Shown here: positions 11,950-24,300 of the stretch, piece by piece
Position numbering within the stretch: the first letter of the stretch is position 1
Layout of the letters: each line of letters opens with the position of its first letter
Assembly (NCBI GenBank): GCA_032358165.1
Contig: JAALGY010000033.1
Span: 1,736,001-1,800,000, forward strand
DNA length: 64,000 nt
Origin: Diplosphaera chodatii
Taxonomy: Eukaryota; Chlorophyta; Trebouxiophyceae; Prasiolales; Stichococcaceae
Direction: 5' to 3'
Position numbers and translations under genes: made by a program
Notes under the pieces: model-generated
Database searches by the model: none
Seen by the model: the letters and a program-made list of their open reading frames with translations, nothing else
What the model was told of the DNA's origin: nothing

Positions 11950-14724
11950 ATGGCATCCGATGCTAATTTCCGCCATGGGCAGCAGACGTCGAGGGTATGT
12001 ACAGATGAGAACCGCTGAAAGCTCCTCGAGGTTCCATTTGCGTAAGGTGCAGTGTGGCACCGCCGCTGTCGATCGTCCCACTCGGCACAGAATACATTGC
12101 ATGGTCTACGGTCATGTGCATCGCAGGTGTTGCACGTTCGGAACCTGCCCTACGAGACCACGCACGAGGTGAGCGCATGATGAGAAAGGAGCAGGAATGG
12201 CGTGGTGCATGGGATGGCCTGCACAGGCTCGAGATGACCAGCAGGCTCTGATGCCCGCACTCAGTTAAAAACGCTCAGTTTTGACTGTTTGCTGCAGGAG
12301 CTGGTGGAGTTGGCGTCGCCTTTCGGCCAGATCGTGCAATCAAAGCTGAATGTGGGTCCCAACCGGAACCAGGCGTTCATCGAGTTCTCAGACGTCAGCC
12401 TGGCGGTTCAGATGGTCAACTTCTTTGCGTCATCATCAGAGCCTGCCAAGGTCAGGGCCCATGACCGCAGGCAACATGATTGCTGCATCGTTCAGCTAGT
12501 TGCTGTTTCAACCCTGACATGACATCCTTATATATATCTGCAGGTGCGGGGCAAGACGGTGTACCTGCAATACTCGACCAGGGATCAGATCATAAACTCC
12601 ACAGCGAGGACAGGGGAGGCGACTGGCAACGTCATCCTGGTGTCGCTGGAGAACCTTGACGTGAGGACCTGACTCTGCTGTTATGATGCACACGAGCCAC
12701 TCGACACATTGGCCCGTAGTGCCGGGACCATGCACATGCCAAACAGGCACTGGACTGACTTGTGGTGCGATTGTCCCCCGCGCACAGCCAAGCGTAAATG
12801 TCACGCTGGACACGCTGCACCTGGTGTTCTCGGCGTTCGGCACAGTGCAGAAGATTGCCACGTTTGAGAAGCAGTCGGGGTTCCAGGCCCTGGTGCAGTA
12901 CCCCGACGCACAGACAGCCGAGCAGGTGGGTTGCTGCAAAGCTGCCTGCTGCGCGCTGCTTGATCATGTCACCTCTGCGGGATCATTGCATCCCCTCAAG
13001 TGTAGCGCTTGCACCTGCCTGCTGGTCAAGTGACTTATCTGGCACTGGGGTTGGCAGGTGCGGCAATCACTGGATGGGCGGCACATCCCCAAGCATCTGC
13101 TAGACGATACACCAAACCCACCAATGCTGAAGATCACGTTTTCACAACACGTGGACCTGAATGTGAAGTTCCAGAGCCACCGCAGCAGGCAGGCTGCTCG
13201 ACTGCACCTCCGCATGTTTGCTGCGCTGCCACTACTGCCCTGTCTGCGCAGTGACTCTGTTTGTCTCTGCGCTGTGCACCACGTGGATTTACATTGAGCA
13301 GATCAGCACCAATGCTGTCTGCATTCGTGTGCAGAGACTACACGAACCCTTATCTGCCGGTGGCGCCCTTTGCAACCGACCCGGGCATGCTGGGCCTGGG
13401 CATCCAGGCACCCATCAATGCCAATCCGCAGGAGGGCAACGTGCTGCTGGCTCAGGTGGCGACTGCTTGGGACCCTCGAGTGCTGTCACGTCGTTCAGCC
13501 ATTCTGTTCGTTCACCCATTCTTACAGCCGGTGCAACAACATCAGACTGACGGCACCATACCCCTACGCAGATCGAGAACATGGCCTACCCCGTGACAGT
13601 GGACCCGCTGCACACAGTGTTCTCGCCATACGGCACTGTGCAGAAGATGGCCATCTTTGAGAAGAACAACCAGTGGCAGGTTCGAGGACACAGAGAGCTG
13701 CACGTCGTCATGCTTCTGTCAGCTTGGCTTCTACAGCCGACATGCTCAACGCAGAACCATGCGCCACGTTGCTGTCACTCGGGGTGCAGGCGCTGGTGCA
13801 GTACTCGAATGCAGCCGAGGCAAGCAGTGCCAAAGCAGCGTTGGAGGGGCATGCCATCTATGATGGTGGATACAACAGGGTGGGCGAACGTGAAGCCGCA
13901 ATGCAGGCTGCGCTGCTTCATAATGACTGGCCGATGGAGGTCAGCTGCTGAGAACTTTGCAACCTGCGCGTCGCAGATCAAGCTGTCCTACTCGGTGCAC
14001 CGCGACCTCAATGTGAAGGCCAACAACGAGCGCGGCTGGGACTGGACGGGCGCCAACCTCCTGCACACGCCCACCGCACCAGCGCTGCACAACGGCTACG
14101 GCAGCGGTTCAGCTACGCCCGTCAACCCTTTGGCGTGCACTCCAGAGGATGCACCAACAGGTCCGAGCACACTCGGGTGCCTGCCGGCTTCACGGACGCC
14201 ATGATGTCGACACACAGTCCCACGTCTCCGGGATGTGGCTCCCTGCATGGTGCTCTGTGTTGGCGGAACCCTTGCGGCTGCCTGCCTGTCGATGCTCGCC
14301 CCTGTAGGGTCTCGGCTGTGTTGACTGGGAGCTGCGCCACTTGCAGGCGCAGACTATGAGCGGGCACACGAGGAGCTCGCGAAGGCAGCCAGCGACATCG
14401 TCGGCAGCGGCGGGCGGGGTGCGCCTCCGGGCGGGCCTGCGCCGCCCGCGTACGGCGCGCCGCCGCCCTACGGCGCCCCGCCCCGGGGCCCGCCGCCGCC
14501 GGGCCCGCCCGGGCCCTACGGCCCGCCAGCAGGTACAGCGCCCCGGCTCGATATGCGGTGACTGCGTGAAAAGCGTGAAAGCTGATCTCCAAGGGGTATT
14601 TGAAATTTTGAAGAACTTGCCATGGTGTGCAGGTATGCCAAGGGCGGGTTATGGCGGCCCGCCAGCTGGGCCGGTGCCCGCCGGGAGGCCGCCCTACGGC
14701 GGGCCACCGCCGAGACGATACTAG
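11950..14724 (+). CDS. polypyrimidine tract-binding protein (three RRMs, Pro/Gly-rich tail)
   Basis: RNA-binding splicing regulator of the PTB/hnRNP I family. Exons: 11950-11994, 12127-12168, 12298-12450, 12544-12660, 12788-12925, 13058-13188, 13335-13455, 13572-13679, 13790-13879, 13977-14160, 14347-14532, 14633-14724. All agree in phase, 468 residues. RRM1 (about 16-95) starts VLHVRNLPYETTHEEL. RRM2 (about 108-195) contains HLVFSAFGTVQKIATFEK, and RRM3 (about 245-335) contains HTVFSPYGTVQKMAIFEK. Each is followed by the PTB-type end (KFQSHRSRDYTNPYLP; SYSVHRDLNVK). Residues after about 385 are nearly all Pro, Gly and Ala. The fourth RRM of animal PTB is absent. The intron at 13189 uses a GC donor. 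A TGTAA at 14790-14794, 66 nt past the stop, fits the algal poly(A) signal. Confidence 0.94.
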
Positions 14725-15282
14725 CTGACCGCACGCCGACCGTTTGTTTTCCACACTATCCCAGAGGAGTCGATGCGCCAGGTCCTGGATGTAAGCGCAC
14801 ACAGTTGCGCTGTGGCATCATTCATAGAATACTGTCGACTTGGCATCTACATCGCTGGAGTATAACGGACTTGAGTGCGCTCACTCCAGACAAGTGACGA
14901 GCAACGTTGCCACAGTAACAAACGGCACAGCTGATCACAAAACCCTGAGTGCACCTGGCACATGTCACCGCATGCCGCTGCTGCACTGCATTACCTGGCA
15001 CATTAGGAGTTCTCTTGGCGCTGCAAACCGTATCTTTGGTACAAATTCTGCCTTCCTCACGCCCAGCATCCCTTGAACATCAGCGCCTAAGTGGCAGGAC
15101 AGCATTGCAATCGACTCAAATTTTGGGATTGCTACACCATGCACCTCCCTCTGCAAAGTCATGCCAACCGCATGCATCTGCAGCTGCCGCTGTTGAGCTT
15201 GAAGTCAGTATGCTTACATCACAGTCGACAGGCCACAGCCCATCGCCACGAGTATTGGCGCCAGAGCGCACGGCAGCTGGAC
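14725..15282. other. intergenic region between PTB and HSP33
   Basis: 3' end of PTB, including a TGTAA candidate poly(A) signal at 14790-14794, followed by the presumed HSP33 promoter and leader. The HSP33 frame stays open upstream with ATGs at 15139 and 15172, so part of this stretch may be coding. Nothing else was recognised. Confidence 0.4.
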
Positions 15283-17023
15283 ATGCGCCGTGTCCCAAAA
15301 ACGCACTCGTGCACGTCACGTGCAAGGCGAACGCTCGCAGCTTGCGCATCAGCAGCCACAGATCAGGTCTACAAGGCGATTTCGGAGAACAGGGAGGCGA
15401 CCATCACCGTCGTCACCGGCACTCAGCTGGTGCAGGAGGTGCGGACATGGCGGCACAAAGCCAGTCGGGTCCGGGAGTGCTGTGAACGGCAACAGCGGGG
15501 CAGTTGATGGTGCAGTGCAGCAACGTATTGCAGCGGGCTTACATGGCCCTGCCGTGTGTGCGCCACATCCTGACACATGTGCTTCTCGATGCAGGCGTGC
15601 AACCGCCACGGCACAGCCGCCACAGCCAGTGCAGCACTGGGGAGGCTGTTGATGGGCACAGTCTTGTTAGCAGCTTTCAGAGAGGAGCAGGCAACGACAC
15701 AGGTGGCTGACTGACGCTGAGCCAAAGCGGCAGTGTCAGCCGCTCTTTTGCACATGGCCTGTGCACGCCTGTACCTACGCAGACACCGTGACAAGCGTCC
15801 ACAGCATAGGCGCGCCCGGTGCAGGTGACTCTCAAGGGGCAGGGGCCCCTTGGAGAGCTGCAGGCGATCGCCACCAGCGAGGGCACGGTGAAGGGCAAGG
15901 TGCAGGCGCCGCAGGTGGACCCGCCGCTCAACGCCGCCGGCAAGCTGAACGTCAGCTCCGGAATTGGCAAGGGCTTTCTGGCGGTGGTGCGCAACCACCA
16001 CCTGATGGCGCAGCCCTACACAGGCGAGTGAATGGGATGCGCATGCACTCCTGGAGCACACTGAGGACATGCAAATTGGTTGGTGTCGACACAAGGCTGG
16101 GGTGTTGCCGGACAGGCATGGTGCCGATCACGAGCGGCGAGATCGCAGAGGACCTGGCCCACTACCTGGCAAACAGCGAGCAGCAGAACTGCGCCCTGGG
16201 GCTGGGGGTGTCGGTGGGCAGGGACGGGGAGGTCCTGAGCGCGGGCGGCTTCCTTATTCAGGTGCAGCGTGCAGCCCCCGCTGTTTCCAGTGAAGTTTCC
16301 AGTGTGGCAGCGCATGGGGCAATGCTTTCTGTCTGATTTCCAGGCTGACACTCTTGGACCGGCACCCTGAAGTGCCTGATGCGTGCGTAGGTGCTGCCGT
16401 TCGCATCAGAGGAGACGCTGGCCGCTCTGGAAGCCAACATCGCCGGCTTCGGCGCGGTGTCCGAGCGGCTGCAGGAGGGCCTGACCGCCCGCCAGATCAC
16501 CACCCAGCTGCTTGGCAGCCTCGAGGCGCCAGAGGAGGGCTTTGCATTGACCCCCAGGTAAGTGGCTCTGTGTCCAACCTGTATTCCGAACGGCATGCAC
16601 CTGCGTCATCATGCTCAGTTCAAACAGTATCGGCTGCCAGTGCCGCAGTGACAGATGACGTGCACAGTTGACGGCATGATGTTGTGCCCCCGCCTGGGCA
16701 GCTTCGGGCCGTGCGGCCCAGAGAGTCTGGAGGGTCGCATGAAGCGGGCGGTGGCTGCCCTCGGGGCCGAGGAGGTGGCTTCCATTGTGGCCCAGGAAGG
16801 GAAGCTTGAAGTGACGTGCGAGTGAGTTTCGAGTCGATCACCTCCTATGACCTTCCATGCCGACTCCCTGTCTGACAAGGCCAACACGCTGGCATCCTTC
16901 ATCATGCGGACCATGTGCAACTGAGACTGGTTTGATGCCTCGCACTGCAGGTTTTGTCAGGAGACGCTTGTGCTGGACCACGAACAAATGCTGCAGGACC
17001 TTGGGGCAATGCCGGCGTCTTGA
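15283..17023 (+). CDS. HSP33: Hsp33-type redox chaperone, probably plastid
   Basis: Holdase chaperone of the Hsp33 (HslO) family, which in bacteria is switched on by oxidation of zinc-bound cysteines. Exons: 15283-15438, 15595-15702, 15825-16023, 16116-16261, 16391-16557, 16702-16821, 16951-17023; phases agree, 322 residues. Landmarks are [59 protein letters not shown] and AGGFLIQ. The C-terminus keeps CEFC (a CXXC) but, where bacteria have CXC, only a single cysteine in FGPCGPE. The start is uncertain. The ATG at 15283 gives an Arg/Ser-rich leader like a transit peptide, and 15139 is also in frame. The intron at 16024 has a GC donor. Confidence 0.9.
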
Positions 17024-17230
17024 GCAGGTCATCGGGACCTGCAACAGCACCACAATAGCTTACTTGAATGTCCGTTGGGCCGAGTCAAGGAGCACAGGAG
17101 CACGCATGGGCCAGCCATCAGCATGTTGAACATATATTGGACTGTTCACGAGGGCTCGTCCATATGTGCGGTCCAAACTTGAGCATGAGGTTGCCCGTCT
17201 TCGCCTCACTCTTGTTTTGCTGCTCGAAAT

Positions 17231-17437
17231 TTACAGTGTCGTGGTGTCGCCGTGCAAGCCGTTGCCAGGCGTGATCTTGTCTTTCACATCTGCGGCAGCC
17301 TGCTTCACATCATTGCGCACGACGCCATCTCCACGACCGCCGCCCTTCTTGCCACCTCCGGAAAAGCAGCCAAAGCATCCTGTGGCCTGCTTGTCGGTGT
17401 CGGCCGCGGAACCCTCGTTCATCTGTCCGACAGCCAT
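17231..17437 (-). CDS. small hypothetical protein (68 aa), Gly/Lys-rich
   Basis: ORF from ATG 17437 to the stop at 17231. It contains the tract GCFGCFSGGGKKGGG, then an amphipathic charged segment (RNDVKQAAADVKDKI) and a short tail. The frame continues upstream to about 17620 and could include an upstream exon. The mixture of a cysteine pair, a glycine/lysine run and a regular charged helix looks protein-like. No family was recognised. It would converge with HSP33, 207 bp away. Confidence 0.35.
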   Translation of the reverse strand: MAVGQMNEGSAADTDKQATGCFGCFSGGGKKGGGRGDGVVRNDVKQAAADVKDKITPGNGLHGDTTTL

Positions 17438-18321
17438 GTTGAAGTGTGGTTTGATTGTGACGGGTGCAGCCACCCACCGGCAGGAGGGCCGATCAGCAAG
17501 GGAGGGGCCGCAGAAGCAAATCAAAATCAGACCGAAGTTGCTGTTGTGCTCGCAAGTGGAGTTTGCAGCATCTGTCATGCAGGCCGACGCGAACGTCGCC
17601 CGAGAGCTGGCCATCGAACGAACGGCCCTCGTTTGACAGCTTGCTGTACGGTCGGGTGTGTACTGCACACTCATGCAATCACCATTGCTGGTGCAACAAT
17701 CCTTGGGCAGGCTGATTTCTGCTCGCGGCGCTGTGCTGGCATTCAGAAATGCTGGCAGAGCATTGCGGGGAGCTGGGCTGATCCCAACATCAGACCTGGA
17801 TGAGAAGACTTCCCTGAAGGTGTATTGATGGCGGTACTCGTACGTACTGAGATAGCTGAAATGACGTTACCAGTACTAGCATCTTGGCACCATGAGACTC
17901 TGCAACGTGCATTCCAATTCGGCAGAATTGATATGAAGAGTTGTGCGGCCAGAATGGCCCAGAGCTGATGTCGCCAATTGTCTTGAAGCTGCCACCAGAT
18001 ATGTGCTATCTACAAGAGCCCTTCACACCATCCACTTGGTCCTCCAAAGTGTTGTCGTGTTCGTTGCCCTCAAACAGGGCGGAAGTCAGAAAGATGAAGG
18101 AAGGAAAGGGTGGAAGGTACGCAGCAGCGCATCTCCCAAGGCGTCCGTCACAGCCCAGCTGCGGCTGTGAAGCAGCTCGACAGCGGACGGCAGAGCAGCT
18201 GAATCGCCTTTTAATGCCTGCCACCTAGGGCTGCCCGTTCCCAGGGCAGCCGTGCGCAAGTTGTCAGATGTTGCCGGGCGAACAGGCGGTATACTTCGCA
18301 GATGTCGCTCCGTGTGATCCC
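17438..18321. other. intergenic region, no gene supported
   Basis: About 880 bp between the small ORF and the 3' end of the giant gene. Short open frames occur on both strands without family resemblance or convincing splice partners. It should hold the 3' untranslated region of the giant gene and the promoter of the small ORF if that is real. No repeat or RNA gene was seen. Confidence 0.4.
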
Positions 18322-21300
18322 TCAGTTTCGGGCTCCGGCCAGGTATTCGCGCCGCAGCTCCGCCTCCCGCGTCCGCATGACGGCCGCGGGGGCCGCCACC
18401 GCCAGCAGCACCATGATGACCGTGCTGCAGGCCAGCGGCAGCCATGCCAGCGCCGGCTCAGCTGCACCCGGCGCCAGGCTCATCAGCGCCAGCGCGCAGT
18501 TCAGCAGCTGCGATGGTACGAACACCGCGATGCGCACCTGCAGCGGTGCACAGCACAAGGTTGGGTGTCTTAACAATTAGCAACTGGTTGCTCCAATAAG
18601 GAGCACACTGTGCATGTCAGCACTGATACGTTTGAAAGCGGAGAAGGGAGGTGACTTTCTCACCGTGGCAGCCAGTGAAGTAGCAGCCATGAGAGCACTT
18701 TGCACGAGCGAGTACTGCAGCCAGGTGGCCGCTGCATGCTGGGTTTGCCCGATTGCCATGAGCCTGACGCAGGCCGCCAGGGCCAAGCGAAGTGCTGCCT
18801 CCCTGTGGCGCTGGTGCCTGGCGCAGAAGACAGAACGACTCGGGCCACGTGCAACCCATGGTCGCAGCTGCGGTGCGACACGGGCACTGTCCACCTGTGC
18901 GGTGGTGGCAGGCACGCTGGCTTGTCACTGCTGCAGTGCTCACCACGACGGGAAGTAGTGGGCCAGCATGCAGGCGGCGGCCAGGGCGCAGCCTGGCGCC
19001 AGCCACCGCAGGACGCCTGTCATGCCCAGGGACAGGCTGTTGATGAGCCCCACCGCGCACGCCGCCAGCACATACAGCAGGTGCTGCACGTCCGCCTGCA
19101 GCCCACAACACACCAGCCTGTCAATCCCGGTTGCAAACTTCCTCTGATGTCAAATCGGGTTGGTAACAGCAGTGCTGTTGCACAAGCAGGCTGCATGTGG
19201 GGCGCAGGGCACGGGCGCACCTGTGCAAAGCGGGCAGCATGCCAGGCTGCAAAGCCGCGCTCCAGCGCAGGCGCGCTGTAGAAGGCCAGGGACCAGGGGT
19301 CCTGGGCAGCCTGCGGCGGGGTTGCCAGTGCCTGCTGCAGCACACACCACAACAGCACTCAGCACCTGCACACATTGGCATCGTCTGGTCACAGCCCCAA
19401 GCAGCAGCATGGCCGTGGCATGCAGGCCTGCACATGGATGTAGCTGGCCGAGTGAGGCGGCCCACCTCCCGGCCGCCGCCCAGCGGCCCAGCGGCGCCGC
19501 CGCCGCCGGCCTCGTCCACGGGCGCCTCCTGCACCGGCGGCAGCGCCCAGCCGGGGGGCGGGTGCAGCGGGGAGCGTGCGGAGGCGGGGGTGCCCGGGGC
19601 GGAGGAGGCCGCCGAGCCCCGGCCGCTGCCGCTGCCGCTGCGCAGGCTGAGCGCGGGGCCGTGCGCCAGGTCGCCCTCGAGCGACGGCGGCCAGGAGGGC
19701 ACCGCGTCGCCCAGCAGCGCCGGCTGCTCGTCGCTGTCGGGCGCCTCGGGCAGCGACAGCGCCTCGGACAGCACCGCGGAGGAGTTGCGGCTGACGGGCG
19801 CGCCGCCGCCGCCCGGCTGCACCGCTACCCGCCGCCCGCCCCCGCCCACGCGCCAGCCCCTGCAGACGCAGCGCCACACAGCTGGTATCACGTCCCAACT
19901 GTGCATGCATGGTGGTAGCTGCCGTGTCTGCTGAGCCACTCTGGGCCATGGTATGCACAGATGATGTATGGCAGAGCTGCATCGCCAACCACGCACCCGT
20001 GCTGATCGACGGCGGCGTTGAGGCTCGCTGCGATGGCTGCCGCGCGGTAGGCGGAGGCATTGCTGCTGGCAGCGCTGCCGCGGCGGCTGGTGACGCCACC
20101 GCACTCGGTGCTCGCCATGCTGGGCGCAGTCTCAAAGATGCTTGTGGGGCTGAGCGGCGGGGTTGCTGCAGCTGCAGGCATGGCCTTGGCAACCGCTGCT
20201 GCCCGCGCCACCACATGAACGGCAGCCAGCGCTGGCAGTAGCTGTTGAGCAGCAAGCTCTGCTGGCTGATCAGCGCTGACAGCAGAAGCAAAGGCGGTGG
20301 CAGGGGCGGCGTCGGCATCGCCGCTGTCCAGCCGATCTGGGATGAGGCCGCCTCGCTCAGGGGCCACGCCGGCTGTGGGACCGCCGCCGTGCTTGGCAGC
20401 CTCAGCCGCACCACCACCAGGACTGCCGAGGTTGAGGCCCTCGGCCGGCGCAGAGGCGTAGCGGAACGTGCGAGGGGCGGTGACGGGGCGCGGCGTCAGC
20501 GGCTCGCTCGCAGCACTTTGCAGTCCTGCTGCAGCGTCCCCAGCTGCGGGCGTGGCGCCGTTGGCGGCGGTGTCAGCAGCCCGCCGCGTCTCTGGCGCCA
20601 GCAGGTGGCCGCTGGGGAGCAGGAAGGTGACGGACGGCACGGCGCCCGGCTCCGACCGGCTCTTCCGCACCGACGCCGGCTTCCCCCCGTTGAGAGGGAC
20701 GGGCAGCGCGGCACTCGCTGTCGCGTGCAGCATCTCGGCCGCCGCGACGACGGCGTCCGCTGCGCGCAGCTGCGGCAGCTTGTCACGCGGCAGCGGCGCC
20801 AGCACATCCGCAGCGACGCCACGCGTGTCGCTGGGCTCCGCTGCGGGCACGGCTGCACCGACCGGCTTCCCGGGGATGGCGGGGCCGGCAGGGACCGGCT
20901 CCGCCGCGAAAGCCGGCTCGCTGGACCTGGCACGGACGACGGCGGCGGGCTGCGGCAGCGGGGGCCGGGGGCTCCGGCTCCCGCGCTGGGCCTCGGTGCG
21001 GGCGCCGTCAGCCGAGCGCTGGGCCCCCTCCGTCGCGATGGGGTGCAGGGCCGGCGGGCCGCTCCTGCCGGCGGCATCGCCGTCGTCACCGGCCCGCGGG
21101 CTGCTGCCGGTCCCGCCGCCGGTGCCGACGCTGCTGCTGATGCTGGCGCAGCGGGAGGGGGAGCTGGTGCAGGAGCTGCCGGAGGAGTTGCCGTCGGAGC
21201 CGCGGCCGCCGGACGCACCGCCGCGGCCGCGGCCCCGGTGCGCCGAGCGCGCCAGCAGCGCCAGGCGCTCGGGCCCCGTGCTGAGCAGCAGCTGCCGCCA

Positions 21301-24300
21301 GTCGGAGATGGACTGCCGGTGGACGTCGGCCCCGCCGGCCGCGGGCGCCGGGCCCTGGCCGCCGGTGGAGGCGGTCGACAGCGCCGCCACCGCCGCGGCG
21401 GAGTTGGTGCGCAGCGGGGGCTTGGGGCGCGGGGCGTCGGGGCCTGCCCGGAGCTGCGGCCGGTCCAGGGAGGCGTGGCGGCCCTCCCGCGCCAGGGGCC
21501 GCCGCGCCGCCGCCGCCTTCACCAGCTCCGTGCTGGACATGCGTGGGCCTGCACGTGCACGGGGCATGGGGTGGCCGGGTCCGCAGGTGGGCCCCAGGGG
21601 TGAGGGACCTCATTGCAATAGGACAGGACCGCAACCAGATCCGCTGAAGAGCATCTGCGCACTCCTAGCAGCAGGGAGGGTGTGGCGTTCTGGAGGGGCA
21701 GCACCACGGACCTGCGGCGATGGTGTCGAAGGGCAGGCTGCCGGAGGGGGTGTCGGGGAAGCGGGTGCTGGAGCGGGAGCGCTCGCAGCCCAGCCACTCG
21801 GCGAAGCTGTTGTCCGCCAGCAGCGAGGCCACGGAGCGCGAGGAGGCGGAGCCGCCCGACCGGCTGCTGGGCGGCCCGCTGTCCTCCCCCTCCCGTGCCG
21901 CCGCCGCCGCCGCCACCAGGCTGCCCTCCCACTCCGCCTGCGGTCGAAGAGTTGGACTGGTCATGGAGATCCCTCCGTCTGTCCCGCATAGTGCTGAGTA
22001 CAGTCCGGGAATGCGAGGCTTCATGAGCACAGCAACCATGACACTGTTTGACGCGCTTCCCCGGGCACCCTTCCAGCAACAGCGGGAGGGGCGCAGCTGC
22101 GGTGCGCACCTCGGACAGCGGGAAGGGGTCTTCGGCAGGGCGGCCGGGCCCCATCAGCCAGCGGGTGCTGGCGCCCTGGAAGGGGCTGACCGGCAGGCGC
22201 CGCACCCGGGGGAGCGCTGCCGCCGAGGCCGCCAGCCCCGAGCCGTCGCTGCGCTCGCCGGGCAACGACCCCGCTGGCTGTGCAAAGGGCGAGGGAGGCG
22301 GTGGTGGCGCTGAGGGGGCGCCCGCTGATAGCATGGCGGCGACCGGCACAGGGCTGAGGGTTGGTTGCGCGCGCCTCATGGCCGCTGACAGGTCCACGGG
22401 GGAGTCGTCGGGCGGGGACAGCGCCCCGCGCATCAGGTCCTGCGTGCTGAGGCTGACGCGCGGCGGGCTGCCGCTTTGGCTGCTGCCCGCGCTGCCAATG
22501 CGCTGCCGCGGGGGGCCACTGTCGCTGTCGGAGGCGCTGGAGGTGTCAGAGGCGCCCCGCAGCAGGGGCACAGCGCTGCTCCGTACCCGCCGCTCTGCAG
22601 AGGGCGTCCGCTTTGGCCGCGTGAGCTCTGAGCTGCCTGCAGGAGCACGAACCCGATCTGCATGAGCCTGCTTCCATGACCAGCTTGTTTGACGCAGCAC
22701 GCATGCCAAGCTTTCGAATGAAACTCGCCACATGCAGGCCTGTGCATGGTGAGCCAACAGCAAACAGAGTGCTGAGGTTGTTGGCAGGGGAGGGGCGCGC
22801 CTGTGTTGAGGGCCTGAATGATGAGGGAGTGCGGCAGCATGATCTCCTTGTCGGTGTTGTACAGCCCCGCCTGGCTGACGACCACCGTGGCCCCGGGGCC
22901 CTCGTCAGCCACTGTGCCGCTGGCTGCCGAGGCGCCGTCAGCAGCTGCGGGCGGCGCCGGCCAGCTCCAGTCGTCGTCTGCGTCAAAGGGGTTGGCGGGC
23001 CGGGCTTGTGCGGCATTGACGCCGCCGGCCTGCGGCCAGCTGAACTGTGCAGCCTCCTGCGCGAGGCCGGGATGTACTGCCATAGCAAATGGGTTTGGCG
23101 GCACCCGCAGCAGTGGTGGCCGCGCTGGCTCGACTGCCGGGGTGGCAAAGGGGTTGGGCGGCAGGCCCTTGGGTGAGGCGACGGCAAAGGGGTTGGGCGG
23201 CGCCTCCTTCTGCCCCTGCTCATGGTCCAGTGCGCAGTCGCGGCGGCTGCTGGCAGGCGGCTGAGCAGGTGTGCGGCCCCAGGCTGCGTCACTGGTGCCG
23301 CGAGCTGTCATGCAGGGGCTGTTGGAAGCATCTTCAAAGGGGTTGGGCGGCGGCGAGGCGGGTGCAGCGCCTGGCGTCACGTCATGGCAGCAGGCGCCTG
23401 CGGGGGCTGCATGACTCTGATCAAAACCCTGGCCTGCTTGCAAGCCAGCTGCGCCGGCGGCCAGCCCGCCTCCCGGGTCCTGCGGCTGCAGTCTGAGGTG
23501 CAGGGCGCCGATGCCCGCGGCGTCTGCGGTCCCAGCTCTGGCGCTGGAGCGCAGGGCAGCGGCCTGTGGGGCGTCGCAGTCGGCGGGCGCTGCAGCGGCG
23601 CCGCCGTCAAAGGGGCTGCCCGGGTGCTCGGCCAGGGTGGCCAGCTTGGGGCTGACGGGCAGGCTGCCGGGCGGCGAGGCGGGCGGGGTGTACTGCGGGG
23701 ACGCCGTGGGCGTGGGCCCCAGGCTGCCCAGCGCGCCCGGCGGGCACTGCCAGCTGGACACGCTGTCGGACGACGCCATGCCCGACTTGCTGTTGTGGCT
23801 GTTGCCACGCAGGCCAGGCGCCCCCGGCCCCGCGGCCTCCTGCCACGCCGCCAGCTTCTGCTGCTGCACCCGCGCCGCGTCGCCGTCCGCCTCGCTCGAC
23901 TGCACGGGCGACGGCTCGGCGCCCGGCGATCGGGCGTCCTCGTCAGCGTCGTCCTGCTGACCGGCAGGCTGGGGCGATGTCGGCTGCACGGTGCCCTCTG
24001 CGCCCTGCGGCCTAGCGCCTGCCTGCCGCTGCAGGTGCCGGGCGCCGCCGGCCGCGGGAGACTCGCTGGCCAGCGACACGTCGCTGCTGGGCGAGTCCCA
24101 CACCGGCGGGCGGGGTGTGCCATTGCGACTGCGGCTGGCAGCTGCGGGGGCCGAGGCTGCTGCCGGGGGCGTGGCTGCCTCGGCGGCATCCGCTCGCGGC
24201 GTCTGGCTGCCGGCCACCAGCTCGTCGAACGGCACTGACGCCGCGGTGGCGAAGGGGCTGGGGGCGGACGCCAGGGGGCTGGCCCAGCTGATGATGGGGG

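Noticed and set aside
19121..20417. Alternative minus frames of 327 and 342 codons
   Set aside because: Out of phase with the adjoining exons of the giant gene. The chosen frame is the one that joins at both ends.
20245..21991. Plus-strand frames of 452 and 507 codons
   Set aside because: They lie antisense to the 1.55-kb exon of the giant gene. They are rich in Arg, Gly and Ala, the usual shadow of GC-rich coding DNA, and have no splice partners.
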